A DNA stretch of 64,000 bases from Streptomyces cavernae (GTDB taxonomy: Bacteria; Actinomycetota; Actinomycetes; Streptomycetales; Streptomycetaceae): the NCBI RefSeq assembly GCF_004023625.1, contig NZ_ML137715.1, forward strand, positions 26,190 to 90,189, written 5' to 3'. The first letter of the stretch is position 1. Each line of letters opens with the position of its first letter. A model generated the notes under the pieces. The model searched no databases. It saw only the letters and a list, made by a program, of their open reading frames with translations, and was not told the DNA's origin. This document shows positions 42,987 to 51,769 of the stretch, piece after piece. A program made the position numbers and the translations under genes.

Positions 42987-44369
42987 TCACGCCGCCGGTC
43001 GTCCCCGCGTCGTCGTCCCCGCGTCGGCGAGGAAGGTGTTCCAGCCGCCCGTCGGCCGCTGTCCGACGTCGAGGGTGCGCAGCTTGTCGAGCACCTCCGG
43101 CTGCTGTGCGTCGAGCCAGTCGACGAACTGCCGGAAGGAGACCAGGCGGACGTCCTCGCCCTTCTCCCGCTCGGCCGCGATGAACTTGAGCGCTTTCTCC
43201 ACGGCGTCCATGTAGATGCCGCCGTTCCACTCCTCGAAGTGGTTGCCCACGAAAAGAGGTGCGCGGTTTGTCTCGTATGCTCGCTTGAATCCCTGTATGT
43301 AGGTGTTGGTTGCCTGGGTGCGCCAGGCCGGGTAGTTGTGGGCGGGCGCGTTGGTCGAGTTGATCGACTGGTTGGCGAGGATGTTGTAGTCCATCGACAG
43401 GACCTCGAAGCTGCGGCCCGGAAACGGCAGCTGCTGCAGCGGAAGGTCCCAGATGCCCTGCCTCTTCCGGGGCCAGACCTGACGGCCGCCGGGTGAGGAG
43501 GCGTCGTAGCGCCAGCCCAGTTGCCGGGCCGTGGGGAGCAGGTTGCGCTGGCCGAGCAGACAGGGCGTGCGGGCGCCGATCAGTTCCTTGTCGTAGTCGA
43601 AGGGCAGCGACGGCAGATCGGTCCAGCCGGTGTTGGTGCGCCACTGCTTCACGAACGACTTCGCCTGGTCCAACTCGCTGCGCCACTGCGCCGGCGTCCA
43701 GCGCTCCACCGACCCGGAGCCGGCACAGAAGTGGCCGTTGAAGTGCGTGCCTATCTCGTGCCCGTCGAGCCAGGCCTGGCGGACGCACTTCAGCGTCTGC
43801 CTGACGTGGTCGTCGGTGAGGTAACCGATGTCCGAGGCGCCACGCGGGTTGTTGGGCGGATCGTAGAGACGTTTCTTCGACTCGGGCAGCAGATACAGCC
43901 CGGAGAGGAAGAAGGTCATGCGCGCGTCGTGCTCCCTGGCGATCTCCAGGAAGCGCGGGAAGAGTCCGTTGCCGACCTCCCCGGCACCGTCCCAGGAGAA
44001 GACGACGAACTGCGGCGGCGTCCGGCCGGGCTCCAGGGGTTCCGGTTTCGCGGGCTGGTTGGGCTGTTTGCCGGTGAAGGCGGTCGAGCCGTCACCGATC
44101 GGGCGGACCGGTTTCCCGGAGGGGCTCGGCCGGCCCGTCGGGGACCTGCCGGCAGAGCCTCCCGCGTCGCGCGGTGTGGCGCCGCCGCCGGAGCCTCCGG
44201 CGCCGCACCCGGCCAGTCCCGCGGCCGCCGCGGCGCCGGCGCCGAGCCCGATCACTCCCCGTCGGCTCAAGGCCCGCCGACTCGTCGCCCTCCGGCCCGT
44301 CACCTGTGAACTCGTCGCCTGCCGGCCCGTTGCCTGCCAACCAGTCGCCTGTCGATCGATATGACGCAC
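42987..44369 (-). CDS. secreted polysaccharide deacetylase-like lipoprotein
   Basis: 460 residues. An N-terminal leader contains repeats of QATGRQATS, then a Tat-like SRRGVIGLG and lipobox GLAGC (Cys near 55), so the protein is exported and lipid-anchored. The catalytic domain is of the NodB fold: SWDGAG, MTFFLSG and GHEIGTHFNGHF. The usual DD pair is reduced (WDGAG), so the metal site differs from classical NodB enzymes. A GTG start at 44369 with GGGGAC is assumed; a start after the repeats is possible. The repeat-derived leader resembles other repeat-extended N-termini in this window. Confidence 0.8.
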   Translation of the reverse strand: MRHIDRQATGWQATGRQATSSQVTGRRATSRRALSRRGVIGLGAGAAAAAGLAGCGAGGSGGGATPRDAGGSAGRSPTGRPSPSGKPVRPIGDGSTAFTGKQPNQPAKPEPLEPGRTPPQFVVFSWDGAGEVGNGLFPRFLEIAREHDARMTFFLSGLYLLPESKKRLYDPPNNPRGASDIGYLTDDHVRQTLKCVRQAWLDGHEIGTHFNGHFCAGSGSVERWTPAQWRSELDQAKSFVKQWRTNTGWTDLPSLPFDYDKELIGARTPCLLGQRNLLPTARQLGWRYDASSPGGRQVWPRKRQGIWDLPLQQLPFPGRSFEVLSMDYNILANQSINSTNAPAHNYPAWRTQATNTYIQGFKRAYETNRAPLFVGNHFEEWNGGIYMDAVEKALKFIAAEREKGEDVRLVSFRQFVDWLDAQQPEVLDKLRTLDVGQRPTGGWNTFLADAGTTTRGRPAA

Positions 44370-44571
44370 TACGTCCCCGTTTCGCCGCTTCCTGAAGGGT
44401 GGTCACCCCTTCAGAGGGAGCGGCAAAGACCGGGGTTCCAAGGAAAGCCACAGATTTCCCGGTCGTTACGGAGAAACAGCAATATGAGGGGACTGAACAG
44501 GTTTTGTGAAGGCGCGCATGCTTTGTCCGCGGCGCACGCCTCCACGCGCTCGGCGCCCACACGGCGGGATG

Positions 44572-45246
44572 TCAGGCGCCGAACGCCTTGCCCTTCCCCT
44601 TCACCGGCTTGGCGCCCGCGAGCAGATGGACGGGCACCAGATCACGGGCCGGCTCGGTGTATCCGACGGACGCGATCCTGTCGCCCTGATATGTGAAAGT
44701 GGTCAGGGAGGCCAGGGTGCACTGACGCCTGCGCGGGTCGTGCCACAACCGGCGCCGCTCCACGAAGCTGCGCACTATCCAGATCGGCAGCTGATGGCTG
44801 ACACACACGGCCTCGTGCCCGCGGGCCGCGTCCTTGGCCGCGTCGAGAGCCCCCATCATGCGGACGACCTGCTCGACATACGGCTCGCCCCAGGACGGCC
44901 GGAACGGGTTGAACAGGTGCTTCCAGTTCTCCGGCCGTCTGAGCGCGCCGTCCCCCACCCCGAAGGTCTTGCCCTGGAAGACGTTGTCGGCCTCGATCAG
45001 CCGGGCATCCGTCGCGAGGTCCAGGCCGTGCGCCTTGGCGATCGGCGTGGCGGTCTCCTGCGCCCGCTCCAGCGGCGAGGCCACCACATGGGTGATGTCC
45101 CGCGTGGCGAGATGATCGGCGACCCGGTCGGCCATCTGCCGCCCCAGTTCGGAGAGGTGGTAGCCGGGCAGCCGTCCGTAGAGGACTCCGCCCGGGTTGG
45201 CCACCTCCCCGTGCCGCATCAGGTGGACGACGGTGATGTCACTCAT
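44572..45246 (-). CDS. histidine phosphatase (phosphoglycerate mutase-like)
   Basis: 224 residues with the RHGE motif ([12 protein letters not shown], 9-20) and second His in VCVSHQLP. The ATG at 45244-45246 overlaps the hemL stop (ATGA), so it is coupled to hemL. This pair is conserved in actinomycetes. The substrate is unknown. Confidence 0.93.
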   Translation of the reverse strand: MSDITVVHLMRHGEVANPGGVLYGRLPGYHLSELGRQMADRVADHLATRDITHVVASPLERAQETATPIAKAHGLDLATDARLIEADNVFQGKTFGVGDGALRRPENWKHLFNPFRPSWGEPYVEQVVRMMGALDAAKDAARGHEAVCVSHQLPIWIVRSFVERRRLWHDPRRRQCTLASLTTFTYQGDRIASVGYTEPARDLVPVHLLAGAKPVKGKGKAFGA

Positions 45247-46562
45247 GCCGCTGTGGCCTCCGCTGCTGCCCGTGCCGCCGCCGGAAGGGCGTCGGCGATC
45301 CGCTGAACCGCCCGCTCGTCGTGTGCCGTGGAGACGAACCAGGCCTCGAACGCCGACGGAGGCAGATACACGCCCTGCGCCAGCATCGAGTGGAAGAAGG
45401 CGGTGAACCGGAAGGACTCCTGGGCCTTGGCGTCCTCGTAGTTCCGCACCTCCCCCTCCGTGAAGAAGACGGAGAACATGCTGGAGGCGTTCTGCAGCCG
45501 GTGCGCCACGCCCTCCTTGGTGAGCGCCTCGGTCACGAGCCCCCGGATCTGCTCCGACACGGCGTCGACCTTGTCGTAGGCCGCCTCGTCCAACAGCCGC
45601 AGCTGGGCGAGGCCCGCGGCGGTGGCGACCGGGTTCCCGGAGAGGGTGCCGGCCTGGTACACGGGCCCGGCGGGCGCCAGGTGGGCCATCACATCGGCCC
45701 GCCCCCCGAAGGCCGCGGCCGGGAACCCCCCGCCCATGACCTTCCCGAAGGTCATCAGGTCCGGCCGTACGCCGTCGATCCCGAACCATCCGGCCCGGCT
45801 CGTCCGGAAACCGGTCATGACCTCGTCGGAGATGTAGAGGGCCCCGTTCTCCGCGCAGACGTCCTTGAGCCCCTGGTTGAACCCGGGCAGCGGCGGCACG
45901 ACGCCCATGTTCCCGGGCGAGGCCTCGGTGATCACACAGGCGATCTCGCCCGGGTGGGCGGCGAAGGCGGCACGGACGGCGTCGAGGTCGTTGTACGGCA
46001 GCACGATCGTGTCGCCCGCCTGCGCCCCCGTCACACCAGGGGTGTCGGGCAGCGCGAAGGTGGCCACTCCGCTGCCCGCCGCGGCCAGCAGCGAATCGAC
46101 GTGACCGTGATAACACCCGGCGAACTTGATCACCTTGGTGCGCCGGGTGAACCCGCGCGCGAGCCGGATCGCGGACATCGTCGCCTCGGTACCACTGGAA
46201 ACCAGCCGCACCTGCTCCAGGGGATCGATCCGGTCGACCATCTCCTCGGCGAGCGCGACCTCGCCCTCACCAGGTGTGCCGAAGGACGTACCACGTGAAA
46301 CGGCGTCCTGCACGGCCTTGATCACTTCGGGGTGGGAATGGCCGAGGATCATCGGCCCCCAGGAACATACGAGGTCGACGTACTCCCGTCCGTCGGCGTC
46401 GGTCAGGTACGGACCGGTACCGGACACCATGAACCGGGGCGTACCGCCCACGGCGCGGAAGGCGCGCACGGGAGAGTTCACGCCGCCGGGCGTGACGGCC
46501 GCCGCGCGCTCGAAAAGAGTCTGCGAAACTGGGGCTTCGTACGGATAGCTCACACAAGCCAT
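45243..46562 (-). CDS. hemL: HemL, glutamate-1-semialdehyde 2,1-aminomutase
   Basis: A 439-residue PLP enzyme giving 5-aminolevulinate in the C5 heme pathway. The PLP Lys is in [11 protein letters not shown], the cofactor Asp in [10 protein letters not shown], and [14 protein letters not shown] marks the family. The ATG at 46560-46562 has GGAG at long spacing; an in-frame GTG four codons in is an alternative. Heme from this pathway feeds the cytochrome c maturation genes just downstream. Confidence 0.96.
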   Translation of the reverse strand: MACVSYPYEAPVSQTLFERAAAVTPGGVNSPVRAFRAVGGTPRFMVSGTGPYLTDADGREYVDLVCSWGPMILGHSHPEVIKAVQDAVSRGTSFGTPGEGEVALAEEMVDRIDPLEQVRLVSSGTEATMSAIRLARGFTRRTKVIKFAGCYHGHVDSLLAAAGSGVATFALPDTPGVTGAQAGDTIVLPYNDLDAVRAAFAAHPGEIACVITEASPGNMGVVPPLPGFNQGLKDVCAENGALYISDEVMTGFRTSRAGWFGIDGVRPDLMTFGKVMGGGFPAAAFGGRADVMAHLAPAGPVYQAGTLSGNPVATAAGLAQLRLLDEAAYDKVDAVSEQIRGLVTEALTKEGVAHRLQNASSMFSVFFTEGEVRNYEDAKAQESFRFTAFFHSMLAQGVYLPPSAFEAWFVSTAHDERAVQRIADALPAAARAAAEATAA

Positions 46563-46878
46563 GGTGTCAGAGGCTCCGAAGATCCCGCGGACAGGTGTTT
46601 CAACGCACGTTTCGGCGCGCGACCGTGGGGGAGGTCACTGTCACGATGATCGGGTTGCGCTGCTGTGGTCGCGCGCCTTAAAAAAGCAGTCGGGTGGAGA
46701 TATGCATCGCGGTGGCGGACTGGGCGAGGGGACCGATGACCTGGGTCCTCGGCGTGCCAGGCGGGGAAGGCACCGGCGCGAGGCGGAAGCAGCTGAGACA
46801 CGACAGACACACAGTGAGCCGGAGCGGATCGTTCGCCCCGGAGCGGGAAGCGGGAGCAGGAATGGTGGCCGGGTGGGG
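46563..46878. other. 316-bp divergent intergenic region of hemL
   Basis: Must contain the hemL promoter on the minus strand and that of the hypothetical gene on the plus strand. A short A-run (CTTAAAAAAGCAG at 46677) stands out. No repeat or small gene was supported. Confidence 0.5.
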
Positions 46879-47310
46879 GTGACGTACAAATACTTCGGCG
46901 CTCCGGATGGCGCGACCGCCGCTCGCGTCCCGATCTCCATGCGTCCCGAGGAACTGGGCGGCGACGAGCTCGGCATGAACGGCATGTTCACCAAGATCAA
47001 GCCGGAGACGATGGCGGCGATGGTCCTCACGGGCATCGAGGGCATCCCGCTGCACAAGGTGCCCCCGCTCGAACTCGTGGTCCTGCACCCCGACTACGCG
47101 GTGGTCAGGCTCCCCATGACGGTGGTGGACCCGCTCCGCGGGATCGGCGAGGAGGCGGTGGGCGCCGCGGCGTTCATCTGGTCCACGGTCCCGGACCGCG
47201 GCGGCCCGCGCGACGCGTTCAACGTCTACCAACTCCTGCACGAGTGGCAGGACTTCTCGCACCGGCTGCATGAGGCGGGGCATCAGCCCTACTGCCTGGT
47301 GTGGCCCTGA
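46873..47310 (+). CDS. hypothetical conserved protein
   Basis: About 145 residues, starting at GTG 46873 or GTG 46879 (both in frame; GGA and G-rich sequence upstream). It is a compact acidic alpha/beta protein with YFGAPDG, MRPEELGGDELGMNGMF and GGPRDAFNVYQLLHEWQDFSHRL. There is no signal or membrane segment. I do not recognise the family. A TTCG-loop terminator follows 21 bases after the stop. Confidence 0.75.
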   Translation: MGVTYKYFGAPDGATAARVPISMRPEELGGDELGMNGMFTKIKPETMAAMVLTGIEGIPLHKVPPLELVVLHPDYAVVRLPMTVVDPLRGIGEEAVGAAAFIWSTVPDRGGPRDAFNVYQLLHEWQDFSHRLHEAGHQPYCLVWP

Positions 47311-47331
47311 CCTCCGCTTTCGCGTGGATTC

Positions 47332-47353
47332 GGGCGGGGTTTCGACCCCGCCC
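47332..47353 (+). terminator. hairpin with TTCG tetraloop
   Basis: A perfect 9-bp stem GGGCGGGGT / ACCCCGCCC closed by the very stable loop TTCG, 21 bases past the stop of the preceding gene. Confidence 0.8.
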
Positions 47354-47374
47354 TCGTCATGTGCCGGTCGTGCT

Positions 47375-47417
47375 GCTGGTTTCACCGAGGCGGCACGCGG
47401 GCGTTCCGTCACCCTCG
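47375..47417 (+). repeat. 43-bp dispersed repeat, copy 2
   Basis: Same 43-bp sequence as at 14256-14298 with one mismatch, in the same orientation. Here it is intergenic, shortly after the terminator. The rest of 47418-47942 contains no supported gene. Confidence 0.9.
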
Positions 47418-47929
47418 TGTGCCGTCGACCCACCCGGCCAAGAAGTTGCTGGACTTAAGTAGCCCCTCCATGATTGCCTAAGGCAAGCAAACCATCGGGC
47501 CAACCACCCATCGAGCCCCACGCCACCCGCGGCCGTGGGGGCGGGGACTGGGGACCGGGGTCGCCCGAGCGGAGACGACCCCGTTGTGCGCCGTACCCGT
47601 GGGGACGGGGAACGGCGCAGTGCCCGGGCCCGGCGGCAGGAACCTCCACCCACGCCGCCGCCGGGTCCGCGGGCACCGGCGCGATCCTCGATCTGGCGGC
47701 TTCGGTGGCCCAGGCGGGTGCCGCCGCGGACGCCGTCGGCAGCGCGTTGATCTCCGACGCAGGGCCGAGATCCGGTGAATGACCTGATGTCGACATAACG
47801 CCGCATCATGTCAGCGCTGTTGGCCCGGTCGGCCGCTCAAGCGCGTGGCGTGACGCCTCCGTTACACACCAGGTACACCACGCCCTCCGCCCGCGTGGAA
47901 ATCGAGGTGTGCTCCGGCGACACCTCACC

Positions 47930-47945
47930 TACGGTTTCAGTCGTG
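47930..47945 (+). promoter_or_regulatory. candidate leaderless promoter of the phosphotransferase gene
   Basis: TACGGT at 47930-47935 ends 7 bases before the GTG at 47943, the spacing expected if transcription starts at the start codon. There is no ribosome site near this GTG. The -35 is not clear. Confidence 0.4.
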
Positions 47946-48911
47946 TCCTCACCGGAGCGCAACCGCCGAACCGCCGAGGCGATCGTGCGCGGCCTCCTCC
48001 CGGACGCCGCGGTCACGGAGGTGATCCCGTGCACGGGCGGCCAGTTGAGCACGGTGTTGGAGGTCCGTCGTGCCGCGCCCCACGAACCCGTGATCGTCAA
48101 GTTCTACGACGACCGGTGGCGCTGGAAGCAGCAGAAGGAGGCGTACGTCTACGAACTGCTGCGCAGACACGGGGTGGGGCCCGTGCCGGCCGTCCTGCAC
48201 ACACAGGAAGCGGTGACACCGGACGCGGTGACACCGGATGAGACGACGCGGAACGCGGTCACCGTGCTGAGCATGATGCCGGGACAACCCCTGTCGGCGG
48301 TCGTCGGAGGCCTCGACACCGCGACGGTCCGCGCCCTGTACCGCGAGCTCGGTGCCTGCCTCGCCGCGGTGCACCGGATCCCGCAGGACGCCTACGGGTA
48401 CATCACCACGCGTATCGTCGACGCGGCGCCCAGCAACAGCGCCTTCATGCTGGGGCGGTTCGCCGCGCGGCTGCGGGAGTTCGGGGAACTCGGCGGGGAC
48501 GCGGAGCTGTTGGCGGCGGCCGAGGCCAAGGTCGCCGAGCAGGGCGGTCTGCTGGCCGACTGCCCGCACGCGGTGCTGTGCCACAACGACTTCCATGAGG
48601 GCAATGTGCTGGTGGAGCGTGATACCGAACGCGGCTGGCGGGTCACCGGTTTCGTCGACGTGGAGAACGCCACCGCCGCCGACCCGCTGCTGGACCTCGC
48701 CAAGACGGAGTACTACTCGGTCCGGGGCGATGCGAAGAAATGGCGGGCCCTGATCGAGGGGTACGGGCCGCTGCCGCCCGGCTGGTCCGGTCGGCTCGAC
48801 CTCTACCGGCTGTACCACGCCCTGGAGTTGTGGGACTGGTTCGCCTCGACCGGCCGGACGGACCGCCTGCCGGGCATCGCCGCGGACATCCGGGCCATGA
48901 CCGCCGCCTGA
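47943..48911 (+). CDS. aminoglycoside phosphotransferase-family protein
   Basis: About 322 residues from GTG 47943; a longer frame begins at 47808 but its extension has no conserved features. The kinase-like fold has the catalytic loop CHNDFHEGN and the metal-binding GFVDVENA. These proteins phosphorylate small molecules (antibiotics, choline, sugars) with ATP; the substrate here is unknown. A short tandem TPDAVTPDE insert lies in the N-lobe. Not evidence of drug resistance by itself. Confidence 0.8.
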   Translation: MSSPERNRRTAEAIVRGLLPDAAVTEVIPCTGGQLSTVLEVRRAAPHEPVIVKFYDDRWRWKQQKEAYVYELLRRHGVGPVPAVLHTQEAVTPDAVTPDETTRNAVTVLSMMPGQPLSAVVGGLDTATVRALYRELGACLAAVHRIPQDAYGYITTRIVDAAPSNSAFMLGRFAARLREFGELGGDAELLAAAEAKVAEQGGLLADCPHAVLCHNDFHEGNVLVERDTERGWRVTGFVDVENATAADPLLDLAKTEYYSVRGDAKKWRALIEGYGPLPPGWSGRLDLYRLYHALELWDWFASTGRTDRLPGIAADIRAMTAA

Positions 48912-48980
48912 GGATCTTGGCCATGACGGCCGCCTGCGCATCCGGGCCATGACCGCCGCCTGCGCATCCGGGCCCTGATC
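48885..48980. repeat. short tandem repeat overlapping the phosphotransferase 3' end
   Basis: The word GGCCATGACCGCCGCCTG recurs about three times at 24-31-bp spacing, beginning within the last codons of the gene and running into the convergent gap before the histidine kinase gene. Confidence 0.7.
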
Positions 48981-49130
48981 GCAGCACGACCGACCGGGCC
49001 CTGACCCCAGCACGAGCAACCGAGCAATCCACCGCACCCGCGCAACCGAACCATGACCGCCGCCTGGGGTGGCCTCTAGCCGAATGTCCGACCCCAACCC
49101 GAGTGTCGACCTCCACCGAGTCCTCTGATC

Positions 49131-50582
49131 TCAACCCGGCTCCGTGGCGTCGCCGGACGGCTCCCCGGACGTGACCGTGAACCCGATCACCGACCCTCCG
49201 CCCGACCGTCGCCGGGCGAACGGCGCGCCTCCGTGGGCCGCCGCCACCTCACGGACGATCGACAGGCCCAGGCCCGACCCGGGCAGGCTGCGGGCGGCCG
49301 GGGCGCGGTAGAAGCGGTCGAAGACACGGATCAGGTCCTCCTCCGCGATACCGGGTCCCCGGTCGCGGACCTCGACGCGGATCGTGGCCGTGCCGTCCGC
49401 GCCACCGGGGCCCTCGACGACGACCTCGATGGGGGACGAGCCGTCGCGGTCGAACTTCGCGGCGTTCTCCACCAGGTTGGACACCGCACGCTGGAGCGCT
49501 CCGGGGCGGCCGTCCAGCGTCGTGTCGCCGGAGGCGTCGAGCGTGATGACGCGTCCCGTGCGGCGACGGGCCGCCACCGCCACGTCCCGGGCGGCGTCCG
49601 CGAGGGAGACCCGCCTCACCGGCTCGCTGTCCGACTGCCCGGCCGCCAGCGCCACCAGCTCGTTGACCAGGTCGGTCAGTTCACGGGACTCGTGGGCCAG
49701 GTCCGCGACCAGCTCCTCCCGGGCCGCGGGCGGCAACTCGTCGATGCGGCGCAGGAGGGAGATGTTGGTGCGCAGGGAGGTGAGCGGCGTACGGAGTTCG
49801 TGCCCGGCGTCCTGGACGAGACGGCGCTGGTTCTCCTCCGAGCGGGCCAGCCGGCCGAGCATCCGGTCGAAGGAGCGCCCGAGCCGGGCCACCTCGTCGT
49901 ACCCGGTGACCGGCACCTGGATGCCGAGGTCCCCGGTGCGCGCCACGTCCTCGGCGGTCCCCGCGAGCCGCACCAGCCGGCCCGTCATCCGCCGCGCCAG
50001 CCACCAGCCGAACAGCCCGGCCGCCATCACCACCGCGGTCATCAGCAGCAGGGTCCGCTGCTGCAGCTCCCGCAGCAGGTCCTCCGTCTCGCTGAACTCC
50101 TGCGCCACCTGCACGGCACCGCGCCCCTCCCCGAGCGCCACGGCCGCCACCCGGTAAGCCTCGTCGGCCACCTCCACCTCGCGGTGTTCGGTCACCTTTC
50201 CTGCGATCTGCGCGTCGGTGACCGCCCGGTCCGCGGCGGACACCGGCAGCCGCGGACTGCCGCGGTCCACGACCGTCCCGCCCGGTCCCAGCACCTGCAC
50301 ATCCATACGGCTGGGCCGGATCAGCGCGTCGCGCGGCCCGTTGGGGGTGGAGGCGGCGAAGTCCTCGGGGTGGAGCTCGCTGTGGCGCACCTGGTCGCGG
50401 AGGTTCTGCACCACCTCGTCGAACACGGTCTGCTGGTCGACCCGCACGAGCCGGGCCGCGGCGTCATAGCTGAGGAACCCGATGAGCAGGGTGACGGCCG
50501 CGGCCACGGCCGCGAAGGACAGCGCGAACGTGGTCCGCAGCGAGGCCAACCTCCGTCGGCTCAGCAGCCTCGTCAGAGGCAT
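49131..50582 (-). CDS. sensor histidine kinase (MprB-like)
   Basis: 483 residues: membrane segment (about 18-38), an extracytoplasmic sensor domain, a second membrane segment (about 180-200), HAMP, then the phosphoacceptor His in DAGHELRTPL, the N-box NLVENAAKF and G-boxes DRGPGI and GSGLGLSIV. The ATG at 50580-50582 has GAGGAGG 9 bases upstream. The same frame extends through the 12-bp repeat array to 50693, giving an Arg/Pro-rich alternative N-terminus. Paired with the response regulator upstream. Confidence 0.93.
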   Translation of the reverse strand: MPLTRLLSRRRLASLRTTFALSFAAVAAAVTLLIGFLSYDAAARLVRVDQQTVFDEVVQNLRDQVRHSELHPEDFAASTPNGPRDALIRPSRMDVQVLGPGGTVVDRGSPRLPVSAADRAVTDAQIAGKVTEHREVEVADEAYRVAAVALGEGRGAVQVAQEFSETEDLLRELQQRTLLLMTAVVMAAGLFGWWLARRMTGRLVRLAGTAEDVARTGDLGIQVPVTGYDEVARLGRSFDRMLGRLARSEENQRRLVQDAGHELRTPLTSLRTNISLLRRIDELPPAAREELVADLAHESRELTDLVNELVALAAGQSDSEPVRRVSLADAARDVAVAARRRTGRVITLDASGDTTLDGRPGALQRAVSNLVENAAKFDRDGSSPIEVVVEGPGGADGTATIRVEVRDRGPGIAEEDLIRVFDRFYRAPAARSLPGSGLGLSIVREVAAAHGGAPFARRRSGGGSVIGFTVTSGEPSGDATEPG

Positions 50583-50589
50583 CGTCAGC

Positions 50590-50685
50590 GGCCTCCTCAG
50601 CGGACTTCTCAGCGGCCCCCTCTGCGGGCTCCTCTGCGGGCTCCTCTGCGGCCTCCTCAGGGGGCTCCTCAGCGGCCTCCTCAGG
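50590..50685 (-). repeat. 12-bp tandem array of Shine-Dalgarno-like units before the kinase gene
   Basis: Eight contiguous 12-bp units (minus strand: GCTGAGGAGGCC, GCAGAGGAGCCC and variants), nearly all carrying GAGGAG. The unit nearest the kinase ATG supplies its ribosome site at the right spacing. The array lies wholly between the response-regulator stop (50722) and the kinase start (50582). Confidence 0.88.
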
Positions 50686-50721
50686 GGCAGCACGGCCGTC
50701 CGGTCCCAAGCACTTGTCGCA

Positions 50722-51426
50722 CTAGTCCTCCCGCAGTACGTACCCGACGCCCCGCACCGTGTGGATCAGCTGCGGCTGCCCGGGCTCGTCCAGTTTGCGG
50801 CGCAGATAACCGACGTACACGGCGAGGTTCTTGGAGCCGGGCCCGAAGTCGTAGCCCCAGATGCGGTCGTAGATCGTGGAGTGGTCGAGGACGATGCCCA
50901 CGTTGCGGGCCAGCAGTTCGAGCAGGTCGAACTCGGTGCGGGTGAGCTCCACCTCGCGTTCCCCGCGCCAGACGCGACGGGCCTGCGCGTCTATGCGCAG
51001 CCCGGCGGTCGTGACGGGTCCGTCGGCGAACCGCTGCTCGCGCGGCGCGCTCTCGGCGGCACCGGTACGGCGCAGCAGCGCGCGCAGCCGGGCGAAGACC
51101 TCCTCGACGTCGAACGGCTTGACGACGTAGTCGTCGGCGCCCGCGTCCAGTCCGGCGATCCGGTCGGCGGTCTCCACGAGCGCGGTGAGCATCAGGATCG
51201 GCGTGCGGTCGCCCTCGGCGCGCAGCACCCGGCAGACCTGGAGGCCGTCGATGCCCGGCATCATCACGTCGAGGAGCAGTACGTCCGGCGGGGTGCGATG
51301 CGCCTGGGCGAGCGCCTGCACTCCGTCGGCGACGGAGGTGACGTCGTAACCCTCCAGCGTCAGCGCGCGTTCCAGGGCATGACGAATGGCGCGGTCGTCC
51401 TCGGCGAGCAGCACGGTGTGGGACAC
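50722..51426 (-). CDS. OmpR-family response regulator (MprA-like)
   Basis: 234 residues: a receiver domain with the acidic pair EDD (9-11), phospho-Asp53, Thr81 and Lys103 region (VVKPFD), then a winged-helix DNA-binding domain (ELTRTEFDLLELLARN ... VRGVGYVLRE). Upstream of and cotranscribed with the histidine kinase. Targets unknown. Confidence 0.95.
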   Translation of the reverse strand: MSHTVLLAEDDRAIRHALERALTLEGYDVTSVADGVQALAQAHRTPPDVLLLDVMMPGIDGLQVCRVLRAEGDRTPILMLTALVETADRIAGLDAGADDYVVKPFDVEEVFARLRALLRRTGAAESAPREQRFADGPVTTAGLRIDAQARRVWRGEREVELTRTEFDLLELLARNVGIVLDHSTIYDRIWGYDFGPGSKNLAVYVGYLRRKLDEPGQPQLIHTVRGVGYVLRED

Positions 51427-51769
51427 CGGACCAGTGTGCCAAGGCCTCGCCCGCGTCCCGCCTGGTGAGGGGTGGTGGAGCCGACTTCTTACCCGCCTCT
51501 CACCTGCCCCGGACGGCCGGCTTACCTCGCCGGGTCACTATGTGTCCCACATATCGGGCAGAGAGGTCTTCGGCCGCGATGGGGGACGCGACATGAGGCG
51601 CCGCAACACGAAGCGCGACACGGAACGCGCCGTGCAGCGCCACGCGAAGCGCGACACGGAGCGCCACACGAAACGCGGCCTGGCGCGCGACACGGAGCGC
51701 CACGCCAAGCGCGACATGAAGCGCACACCGCACATGAGGTACATAAGCCGCATGAGGCGCACCACGCGT
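51427..51769 (+). other. 343-bp region with codon-like repeats before the GT4 gene
   Basis: Divergent promoter region of the response regulator and the glycosyltransferase. From about 51600 to 51730 the words GCGCGACACGGAGCGCCACACGAA and close variants recur, keeping the glycosyltransferase frame open as KRDTERHTKR-like sequence. There are several ATGs (51735, 51752, 51770) in frame. Confidence 0.6.

Noticed and set aside
42567..43496. 309-codon plus-strand frame through the 30-bp repeats
   Set aside because: It continues antisense into the deacetylase gene and has no ribosome site or conserved segment.
47943..48911. Antibiotic resistance gene
   Set aside because: The phosphotransferase fold covers many metabolic kinases and no drug-specific signature is visible.
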